Assembly (NCBI GenBank): GCA_050732635.1
Contig: JBOHRE010000004.1
Span: 9,690-73,689, forward strand
Origin: JBOHRE01 sp050732635
GTDB lineage: Bacteria; Gemmatimonadota; Gemmatimonadetes; Longimicrobiales; RSA9
Reading direction: 5' to 3'
DNA: 64,000 nt
In this document: positions 58,308 to 64,000 of the stretch, in pieces
Layout of the letters: each line of letters begins with the position of its first letter
How positions within the stretch are numbered: the stretch's first letter is position 1
Notes under the pieces: model-generated
The model's input: only the letters and a program-made list of their open reading frames with translations
Told to the model about the DNA's origin: nothing
The model's database searches: none
Translations under genes and position numbers: made by a program

Positions 58308-58462
58308 AGAACGTTTCCAGGCTGGCGAACCCGGCGCGCCGGGACCTCACCAGTTCAAGAATCTTCGAAACCACACGTCCCTCGACCGCTTCGAGACGGT
58401 CGCGCCGGGTTTCTCCGGAGCGGCTCCGCCAGGAGCCGCGGAGGCCTGGGGTCGGACAACGA
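58308..58462 (-). repeat. attC site (antitoxin cassette)
   Basis: The left end GAACGTTTCCAGGCTGG matches the site at 60155. Arms CCCGGCGCG and CGCGCCGGG pair. The right core is degenerate (GACAAC near 58455). It lies directly after the antitoxin gene. Confidence 0.65.
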
Positions 58463-58471
58463 ACTCGCGGC

Positions 58472-58696
58472 TCACCCGTACTTCTTGTACAGCCGCTCTC
58501 GGACTTCTTCCCAGGGCACAGCCGACTTCGGATCCGCTCGGTGCTCCTCCAACCGGCGATCCAGTCCGGCCTTCTGCGCCTCGGTGAGCGGCAGCCCCTC
58601 CGGGTCCGCGGCGATGCTATCCCAGAGATCTTCGACCAGCTGGATTCGCTCGGCCACCGACAGCTTCAGCAACTCCTCGATCGGCACACTCGACAT
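58472..58696 (-). CDS. Addiction-module antitoxin, lone
   Basis: A 74-residue protein of the putative addiction module component family (TIGR02574 type): MSSVPIEELLKLSVAERIQL, VEDLWDSIAADPEGLPLTEA and VPWEEVRERLYKKYG. Members are RelB/StbD-like antitoxins encoded upstream of a RelE/ParE toxin. No toxin gene follows: attC comes 10 bp after the stop. Start ATG at 58696. Confidence 0.82.
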   Translation of the reverse strand: MSSVPIEELLKLSVAERIQLVEDLWDSIAADPEGLPLTEAQKAGLDRRLEEHRADPKSAVPWEEVRERLYKKYG

Positions 58697-58761
58697 GGAT
58701 TCTCCCTTTGCCGGATTCCCTGGGCCTAATCTGCTACAGAAGCGCTGAGCGGAACATGGCG

Positions 58762-58878
58762 GTTAACGTTGCAGCGTTTACGACGGCCGCGCGAGGAAGG
58801 GCGCAGGCCCGCGCGAGCGCGGCTGTTCCGAAGGGCAAGGCAGCCGCAGGCCGCCGCAGCGTGAACGCGATGTTATAC
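58762..58878 (-). repeat. attC site (FG-GAP cassette)
   Basis: GTTAAC at 58762-58767 and GTTATAC at 58872-58878. Arms GCGTTTACG (58774-58782) and CGTGAACGC (58860-58868) pair with one wobble. It follows the FG-GAP gene by 25 bp. Confidence 0.75.
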
Positions 58879-58903
58879 GCAGGCCTTCGTGGGCTGGTCA
58901 GCG

Positions 58904-60085
58904 CTAGTTCGTCCGCGCTCCGCCGAAGTAAAGCACGTTGGGGGCGTCCGACCGTGCCATGGCAATATCCATGACACCGTCCTCATCGATGTCGCCCGTT
59001 GCGAAGCCGTACGCCACACCTTGTTCATCACCGAATGGAACGGCGGTGAACGCGCCAACCCCGTCGTTGAAGTACGCCACGGGGCGAGCCTCCACGTATC
59101 CGACGATGACATCCACGTGTCCGTCGCGGTTCAGATCGGCGAGCTCCAGCGCGTACGGCGTGACGTGCCTATCGCCAAGGGGTTGACCAGAATCAAAACC
59201 ACCACCCTGCCGTCCGAAGAAGATCGAGGGCCCCTTAGTTTCGTCGATTGCCACGAGATCGAGCAACCCATCGCCGTTCAGGTCGTCGGCCTCCGCTTCA
59301 CGAATTGCGGCGTCCGGAGGACCGAACGCGACGTGCTCATTAAATACACCATGGCCGTCGTTGAGGTAGATTTGACTCCGTCCGCCTTCGCGGTGTGGCA
59401 CGGCTAGGTCGATCCAGCCATCGCCGTTGAAGTCTGCGGGCGTAATGGTTGTGGACGACTCTGAGGAGAACGGGCTGCAGTCCGCATCGAAGCGCCCTTC
59501 TCCGCGATTGATGCAGACGTAGTTGAAGCCGCTGCTATCACCGGTGCGGTTGGCGACGACGATGTCAAGCTGCCCATCGTTATTCACATCCGCCACGTTG
59601 ACATGACGCGTAGGCCACTCGCCCTGGCCGAACGAGGAGCCCGCCGTGAACTCACCCTTGCCGTTGTTGATGTAAACGACATTGGGATCCGGATCGTCAT
59701 TACTGATCACAACGTCCAGATCACCATCGGCGTCGATATCCACCAAGACCCCGGAATAGGATCGATCGGCGACCTCAGCGAGCTGGCGGGGAGCTCGAAA
59801 CTCGCCGGTTCCGTCCCCAATGAGCAGGATGTCGCTGAGGGGCCAGTGCCGACCCTTAACTAAGACGATGTCGAGGTGGCCGTCCTGATCGAGATCGCCG
59901 ATGCTGACATTGGCGGACGTGGCCGCTTCTTGCTCGAGAAGCACGGCCCGGTCGAACTGAAGGAGACCTGCCGGCGAATCGCCCTGTGGTGTAGCCGCCG
60001 GCATGCAGCTGAGCGACGCCGTAGGTCCGAGTGCTGCCACGGCCACAAGGCGAGAAAGGGGCAGGCGGACTCGCTTCGTCATCAT
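58904..60085 (-). CDS. FG-GAP/VCBS repeat lipoprotein
   Basis: About 393 residues from the ATG at 60085, preceded by GGAGGG. A lipoprotein-type leader (VAVAALGPTASLSCMPA) is followed by seven calcium-binding repeats: DLDQDGHLDIV, DIDADGDLDVV, DVNNDGQLDIV, DFNGDGWIDLA, DLNGDGLLDLV, DLNRDGHVDVI and DIDEDGVMDIA. Each ends a blade with YINNGKGEF, YLNDGHGVF or a similar strand, giving a seven-bladed propeller. It is unusually long for an integron cassette. Function is probably cell-surface binding. Confidence 0.85.
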   Translation of the reverse strand: MMTKRVRLPLSRLVAVAALGPTASLSCMPAATPQGDSPAGLLQFDRAVLLEQEAATSANVSIGDLDQDGHLDIVLVKGRHWPLSDILLIGDGTGEFRAPRQLAEVADRSYSGVLVDIDADGDLDVVISNDDPDPNVVYINNGKGEFTAGSSFGQGEWPTRHVNVADVNNDGQLDIVVANRTGDSSGFNYVCINRGEGRFDADCSPFSSESSTTITPADFNGDGWIDLAVPHREGGRSQIYLNDGHGVFNEHVAFGPPDAAIREAEADDLNGDGLLDLVAIDETKGPSIFFGRQGGGFDSGQPLGDRHVTPYALELADLNRDGHVDVIVGYVEARPVAYFNDGVGAFTAVPFGDEQGVAYGFATGDIDEDGVMDIAMARSDAPNVLYFGGARTN

Positions 60086-60154
60086 AGAACCCTCCGTAGC
60101 CATGGCTCTGCGCCGGGCGAATTTTGCTCTATCTGCGCCAGAAGAAAGGCTTGC

Positions 60155-60306
60155 ACATAACGTTTCCAGGCTGGCGACCCGGCGCACCGCGACCTCACCA
60201 GCCGCAATCACCTTCGAAACTACACAACCCTTCGACTGCTCAGAGAAGGTCGCGCCGGGTCTCCGGAGCTCGCGAAGCGAGCGGAGGCGCCAGCCGTTTG
60301 TTATCT
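60155..60306 (-). repeat. attC site (GNAT cassette)
   Basis: ACATAAC at 60155-60161 and GTTATCT at 60300-60306. Arms GGCTGGCG and CGCCAGCC pair; a second pair GACCCGGCGC and GCGCCGGGTC lies inside, with a CTCGC/GCGAG hairpin. It follows the GNAT gene by ~47 bp. Confidence 0.78.
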
Positions 60307-60353
60307 GCCGTCTGCCGCGCGCCGCAGGCGCTCCCGTGTCCTCAGCCCAACGA

Positions 60354-60887
60354 TCAGTCTGAGCGGTGTTTGAGCAGCCCCTCCAAATCACGCCACCCAT
60401 AACCACCGTGGAACTCGCCATTGGCTGCGATCAGTCGCTCGGCTCCCATCCGTTCATAGAAGCCGTTGGAGGTACTTCTCGCATCACCGAACAGGAGCAT
60501 CGAGTTGATGCCGCGGGTCACCAGACCCTGGGCGACCGCGCAAACGAGCCGCCGCCCCAAGCCACGCTTCTGATACTCCCTCAGAACGTAGATCTTGTTG
60601 AGTTCGCCCTTGAATTCCCCGAGTTCTTCTTCCGTGTAGGGCTGACCCTTGGCAAATCCGACGAGCCGCCCTTCCGATGTTTCAGCCACAATGCAGAACC
60701 ACTCGGGATCAGGCTCCGAAAAGGCTTTCCTCCACTGCTGCTCCCGCACCTCAACAGCCGGGCCTGGGCCATGGGTCTCGTTGAAGGTCTGGACGTGCAG
60801 GCGCACGAGCGGATCCAGGTCCGTGACCGTCGCGTTCCGCAGACGCAGATCATGATGCGCCGGAGCGGTGCCAGACATTCCACTCAT
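60354..60887 (-). CDS. GNAT acetyltransferase
   Basis: A 177-residue acetyltransferase from the ATG at 60887 behind GAGGAG. The acetyl-CoA loop is REYQKRGLGRRLVCAVAQGL, preceded by GRLVGFAKGQPYTEEELGE and ELNKIYVLREY, and ending GGYGWRDLEGLLKHRSD. The acceptor is unknown. A complete cassette with its own attC. Confidence 0.88.
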   Translation of the reverse strand: MSGMSGTAPAHHDLRLRNATVTDLDPLVRLHVQTFNETHGPGPAVEVREQQWRKAFSEPDPEWFCIVAETSEGRLVGFAKGQPYTEEELGEFKGELNKIYVLREYQKRGLGRRLVCAVAQGLVTRGINSMLLFGDARSTSNGFYERMGAERLIAANGEFHGGYGWRDLEGLLKHRSD

Positions 60888-60923
60888 GAGCAACTCCTCG
60901 GACCATAACCACGGCAGATGGCA

Positions 60924-61015
60924 GATAACGTTGGGCGGTTTCCGAACTCACTGCCAGGTGAGTTCCCGAAGGGCAAGCCGCCGCAGGCGGCGCCGCGGAA
61001 ACGGACGTGTTAGCC
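60924..61015 (-). repeat. attC site (ORF-less cassette)
   Basis: GATAAC at 60924-60929 and GTTAGCC at 61009-61015. Outer arms GTTTCCG and CGGAAAC pair, inner hairpins AACTCAC/GTGAGTT and GCCGCC/GGCGGC follow. Ninety-two bp. Confidence 0.78.
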
Positions 61016-61235
61016 GAAGCGGCCGCAGAGCGACGATCAATGCCGGCTGCTCACCAGAGCCCCATGGGGCGGCCTCCCGGGGCGGGGCGCCATTGGGCGG
61101 GGAAGCGCGATTGCCGCTCCGCACCCGGCGGCGGCGCGCGTCGAAACCGCCGGTCAACTGGCGCGCGGTAACGCGGCAATCGCGCGCCAGTGGGGCAACC
61201 TCAAGAATGTTGCTCTGAATATTGAGGGCCGTTTC
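61016..61235 (-). other. ORF-less cassette body
   Basis: Between two attC sites the ~220-bp body has no credible gene on either strand. It is GC-rich and structured, with CTGGCGCGCG and CGCGCGCCAG capable of pairing across 13 bp. Its ends mirror each other: GTTAGCCGAAGCGGCC at the left and GGCCGTTTCGGCTAAC at the right. Confidence 0.6.
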
Positions 61236-61537
61236 GGCTAACGGGCTATGTGGTTTGCGACCGGAGCCCGCGCCAGCGGGCGGAGGTCCCGAAGCGAGCC
61301 CGTCCATGAGCTCTCAGCGCGCAGCGGATTCAACGCCGATGGCTCTGCAGGGCTCCACGGATTACGCGAGCGAAGCGAGCGCAACCTGGGAGCCCCCCTC
61401 GAGGAGCCCGAGGATCCGTGCGCGCCCACCGAGATGTCCGGCGCGAGCGGAGGGCCTGCCGGAGCCCGGCGCGCATGCGTCGAGGAGCAATTCGCGCATG
61501 CGCCTGGAGGCAGAAAGCGCAAACCATCACGTTATGA
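61236..61537 (-). repeat. Long attC site (membrane-protein cassette)
   Basis: GGCTAAC at 61236-61242 and GTTATGA at 61531-61537 bound 302 bp. Outer arms TGGTTTGCG (61251-61259) and CGCAAACCA (61518-61526) are exact complements. The interior holds further hairpins but no gene. It follows the membrane-protein gene by 63 bp. Unusually long for attC, so a nested or expanded site is possible. Confidence 0.65.
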
Positions 61538-61599
61538 GGCGTACGCTCCCACGCCATGCCGAGGGACTGCACACATGCCACTTCGAGAACGACGCCTAA

Positions 61600-62340
61600 T
61601 CATTCGGTGCGGGCAGGAACTCCAGCCGCGGCCAACGCGTGCTGCAGCCGTTGCTGAAGTTCGCGCATGGTAACCAGCTGTTTTTGTAGTTGAACGCTGA
61701 AATGACGCCGAAAGAGCGCCATGATGTATAAATTGTTTCGCGTGGCCTCATCAACGCGAAGCTGTAACGCACCTTCAGGAAGAAATGCTATCTCTCCGAT
61801 CAACGTCCCTTCCCCAGGTATTGTCTGCTGCTCAAATGTGTTCGTCAGAGGGCCATAGCTGATGTATGGCCTAAGGCGCCGAATGAACTCGAAATCAAAC
61901 TCTAACGTGATGCGATGCAACGAACGAAGGAAATCCTGCTGCTGCTCAAAAACCGCGATGATTGCGCTTTGCAGGTCTCTGTCCTCTATCTGGCCAAGAC
62001 CACCGGAGACCTTGGCTGCCTCATAATTCGCCCGGGCTGGGGCGTAAGGCGCCCCCATGTGAATCCGGCGCAAGACGGACTCGGGCGGTTCTGACGTCTC
62101 TGGCAAATCATGCCACTCAAGGTACAGCTTCTCAGCAGCCGCGGCCGTAGGACCGTACACTCCTGCAAGCCATTCAACATTCGGAATTTCTACCGCAAGA
62201 TCCTCCGTTATACCGGCCAACGCTCGATGAGCTTCACGGCGTTCGGTCCGCCGCTCTCTTCGGTTCTCCACCAAGAACGAGAGCGAAACGCCAAGAAACA
62301 CCACTAGAAGCTCGGCGAGAAGCAATCCAATCGATTCCAT
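61600..62340 (-). CDS. Membrane-anchored conserved hypothetical protein
   Basis: A 246-residue protein with a single N-terminal membrane helix (SIGLLLAELLVVFLGVSLSF) and a long helical soluble region. NRRERRTERREAHRALAGIT and PYAPARANYEAAKVSGGLGQ resemble DUF6090-like membrane proteins of unknown function. The C-terminal heptads (VTMRELQQRLQHALAAAGVP) may form a coiled coil. Start ATG at 62340. Confidence 0.7.
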   Translation of the reverse strand: MESIGLLLAELLVVFLGVSLSFLVENRRERRTERREAHRALAGITEDLAVEIPNVEWLAGVYGPTAAAAEKLYLEWHDLPETSEPPESVLRRIHMGAPYAPARANYEAAKVSGGLGQIEDRDLQSAIIAVFEQQQDFLRSLHRITLEFDFEFIRRLRPYISYGPLTNTFEQQTIPGEGTLIGEIAFLPEGALQLRVDEATRNNLYIMALFRRHFSVQLQKQLVTMRELQQRLQHALAAAGVPARTE

Positions 62341-62532
62341 GGCCTAGGACTCGGCTGTTCGTGAGCAATGCTTTGACGTGGGCCCGGGCTACTTCCGTTT
62401 CATTCCATTTTGTCCCATGACGACCAGTCCCTGAAGAAGGACGCCTCTCATTGGTGCTTCTCCAGCAAAGATGTGGCCGAAAGGACCTTCCCAGAATCGA
62501 TGGGCCCCCCCCGGCGTGGGAGCGTATGCCTC

Positions 62533-62658
62533 ATAACGTTCAGGGCGTTCACGAACCGCGCAGCGGTTCCGGCCGGCCCATGGTGCTGAGGCAAGTCCGC
62601 ACGGTTCACCGGCCGGCCAGGGCGCGCAGCGCCCGCAGCGTGAACGCGCGTGTTAGGC
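62533..62658 (-). repeat. attC site (methyltransferase cassette)
   Basis: ATAAC at 62533-62537 and GTTAGGC at 62652-62658. Arms GCGTTCACG (62545-62553) and CGTGAACGC (62639-62647) pair exactly; a GAACCGC/GCGGTTC hairpin and GGCCGGCC repeats lie inside. The 190 bp to its left (62341-62532) contain nothing I can identify. Confidence 0.8.
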
Positions 62659-62704
62659 GAAGCGTAGCGCGGTGGTGGCCCGGCGGTTCCGCGTCGGCGC
62701 GGGC

Positions 62705-63517
62705 TCACGCGCCAGCCCTGGCGATCCCTCGGGCGGCCCACGCGCGCGCCCGGAGGCGAATCCAACCGCTTGGTTCTGGCCCCAACTCGCTCCGAAGCCG
62801 TTCGCGAAGCCGTGCCCGATCCGGTTCACTCAAGCCTCGCACGTAACCGGGCGCCGGCCCTTGTCCGCCGAGAAACGGCGACCAATACGCCTCGAAGCCC
62901 TCGAACGGTGTGGGCAGGTCGAGCGACGAAACCTCGACCTCTCTGAGATCGGCCATCTCGAATGCCCGCTCGAGCGCATCGGGGTGACAAATCGGGAACC
63001 GGCGACCTTCGTCGAACTCCGCCGCCCGGGGATCGAGCGCCACCGCGGTATCCCAGAACCGACGCAGGACCTCCATGCCTTGGGCGTAGTCCCACACGTA
63101 GACCGCCACCGAACCGCCGGGCCGGACCGTGCGCGCCATCTTGCGAACCATGGCCACCGGATCCGGAACGAAGTTCAGGACAAGCCCGCTCACGGCCGCA
63201 TCGAAGCTGGCCTTCTCGACTTGCAGCGCGGTGGCTTCGGCCACTTCGAAGTGCACGCGGCTGTCCGAGACGTGCGTTCGGGCGTGGGCCACGTAGCCCG
63301 CGGACCGGTCGATCCCGAGCACCTCCTTGGGCGAGGCGTGCTGTAAGATGATCTCACTCAGGGCGCCCGTGCCGCAGCCGACGTCGAGCCACCGAAGCCC
63401 GGCAGGCGGTGCCAACCATCGTACGAACCGCTCGCCCGCCGCACGGCTCCAGCGCCCCATGAACGCCTCGTACGCGTCGCCGTCCGCCCATTCATCAATG
63501 CCGTGATTCGGGCGCAT
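62705..63517 (-). CDS. Class I SAM-dependent methyltransferase
   Basis: A 270-residue methyltransferase from the ATG at 63517 (MRPNHGIDEWADGDAYEAFM), with GAGAGGCG upstream. Motif I: LRWLDVGCGTGALSEIILQH; then LGIDRSAGYVAHARTHVSDS, GLVLNFVPDPVAMVRKMART and RPGGSVAVYVWDYAQGMEVL. This clade is common in cassettes and soil genomes. Substrate unknown. Confidence 0.88.
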   Translation of the reverse strand: MRPNHGIDEWADGDAYEAFMGRWSRAAGERFVRWLAPPAGLRWLDVGCGTGALSEIILQHASPKEVLGIDRSAGYVAHARTHVSDSRVHFEVAEATALQVEKASFDAAVSGLVLNFVPDPVAMVRKMARTVRPGGSVAVYVWDYAQGMEVLRRFWDTAVALDPRAAEFDEGRRFPICHPDALERAFEMADLREVEVSSLDLPTPFEGFEAYWSPFLGGQGPAPGYVRGLSEPDRARLRERLRSELGPEPSGWIRLRARAWAARGIARAGA

Positions 63518-63578
63518 AAGACGCCTCTCGCAAGAGGGATTGCCTGGACCTTTCACAGCCGAATCCGCGCTACGTTTC

Positions 63579-63712
63579 GGCTAACGTTTCTTGCGTTTCC
63601 GAACCCGGAGAGCTCGGCGCGACCCGTGCCTCGCACGGGGCGTGACGAGCCGGAGGGTTGGGCCAGAGGGGCGCCGCTAGGCGACCCAGAGCCGGAAACG
63701 CGTCAGTTATCC
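63579..63712 (-). repeat. attC site (mini-cassette)
   Basis: GGCTAAC at 63579-63585 and GTTATCC at 63706-63712. Arms GCGTTTCCG (63593-63601) and CGGAAACGC (63693-63701) pair exactly. Confidence 0.8.
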
Positions 63713-63799
63713 GCTGCAGCAAGACCGACCCGCCCCGTCGGCATACTCGAACCCAACTACGTCTCGTCGTGAACTCTCATCCATCGACCAGTTCCAGAG
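63713..63799 (-). other. Mini-cassette body with 25-codon reading frame
   Basis: Between two attC sites an 87-bp body contains only a short minus-strand frame (MDESSRRDVVGFEYADGAGR, 25 codons) that stops inside the R'' core (GATAAC). No ribosome site stands out; probably an ORF-less cassette. Confidence 0.45.
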
Positions 63800-63864
63800 C
63801 GTGACGGTTGAACTAAACCGCCCCGGAGGCCCAAGGCCGGGTCGGCTTGAGCGATTTGTTAGAC
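63800..63864 (-). repeat. Compact 65-bp attC of class-1 style
   Basis: On the minus strand the site opens with a perfect R'' core GTCTAAC, then AAATCGCTCAAGCCGAC, close to resistance-cassette attC sites. CCGGG and GGCGGTTTAGTTCAA follow as the L' arm. The R' position reads GTCACGC instead of GTTRRRY. Confidence 0.7.
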
Positions 63865-63867
63865 GCC

Positions 63868-64000
63868 CTCAAAGGTACATCCCGGGCACATCCTTTACAG
63901 AACGTTATGGGCTGATGGTTTACAGTTCTCCCTGTTACCCTGTGGGCATCTTCGAACCGGGAGCCGGCGATGCCATGGAGAACTGCCACCGTGGAAACCG
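63868..64000 (+). mobile_element. Possible IS481-type element, 5' end
   Basis: Beyond the attC the minus strand shows two related repeats, TGTAAACCATCAGCCC and TGTAAAGGATGTGCCCGGG, typical of IS481-family ends. A reading frame opens at 63970 behind GGGAGCC with MPWRTATVET, resembling the MPWKE start of IS481 transposases. Only the first ~10 codons are inside the window. Confidence 0.4.

Larger units (their letters stand above)
57048..63864 (-). mobile_element. Integron gene-cassette array (no integrase in window)
   Basis: Seven minus-strand cassettes are resolved here, each ending in an attC-like site, plus an ORF-less one and a mini-cassette. The attC sites share an AACGTT palindrome at the left (R') end and YAAC/GTTR cores with complementary inner arms. 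Every gene between 57273 and 63517 has exactly one site on its 3' side. The expected integrase and attI would lie to the right, past 64,000. It may be a cluster of attC sites lacking an integrase. Confidence 0.8.

Noticed and set aside
63898..63912. AGAACGTTATGGGC as an inverted attC end
   Set aside because: It lies between the TGTAAA-type repeats of the possible IS end and has no partner arm; more likely part of that element.

Overview
The window is high-GC bacterial DNA with no plasmid or phage backbone. The gene content fits Gemmatimonadota best: paired secreted amidohydrolases, PadR plus acidobacterial-type duplicated orphan permeases (ADOP), a 6-bladed beta-propeller lipoprotein, and many DinB, VOC, YCII and DUF1697 one-gene families. 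Acidobacteriota is the main alternative. The phylum is inferred from family content only; no rRNA or other marker gene is present.

Region 1 (about 1-31 kb) looks chromosomal and is very GC-rich. It holds a two-gene amidohydrolase operon whose second member lacks the HxH metal motif, a PAS-PAS-GAF orphan histidine kinase, a Nudix/F420-type reductase pair, a MOSC protein, a five-copy ~45-bp repeat cluster running into the end of a DDAH gene, a ring-cleaving dioxygenase, a run of small detoxification-type genes, two ADOP permeases (one with PadR), an arginase-family/ABM operon with a recognisable promoter, and a beta-carbonic anhydrase.

Region 2 (about 31-57 kb) is an accessory block with visibly lower GC. 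Almost every gene lies on the minus strand, and neighbours are unrelated single genes: nine VOC proteins, five SAM methyltransferases, GNAT and aminoglycoside or macrolide-modifying-enzyme-like proteins, isoprenylcysteine methyltransferase-like proteins, an ECF42-type sigma factor with its YCII/DGPF partner, and ankyrin proteins. Scattered among them are 3'-end gene remnants (HAD, methyltransferase, SnoaL, DinB, ankyrin) and degenerate core-like GTTATGC or GTTAGGC heptamers at gene ends.

Region 3 (57.0-63.9 kb) resolves as an integron gene-cassette array. Each minus-strand gene is followed within about 20-120 bp by one attC-like site with terminal YAAC/GTTR cores, a shared AACGTT end and complementary arms. 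Reading right to left: possible IS481-type element, 65-bp attC, mini-cassette, attC, methyltransferase, attC, membrane protein, attC, ORF-less cassette, attC, GNAT, attC, FG-GAP lipoprotein, attC, antitoxin, attC, pectinacetylesterase-like protein, attC. Orientation puts the attI/integrase end to the right, beyond 64,000. Sites are sharp at the right and erode leftwards, which suggests that regions 2 and 3 are one large, ageing chromosomal integron or an integrase-less attC cluster. No integrase gene is visible in the window.
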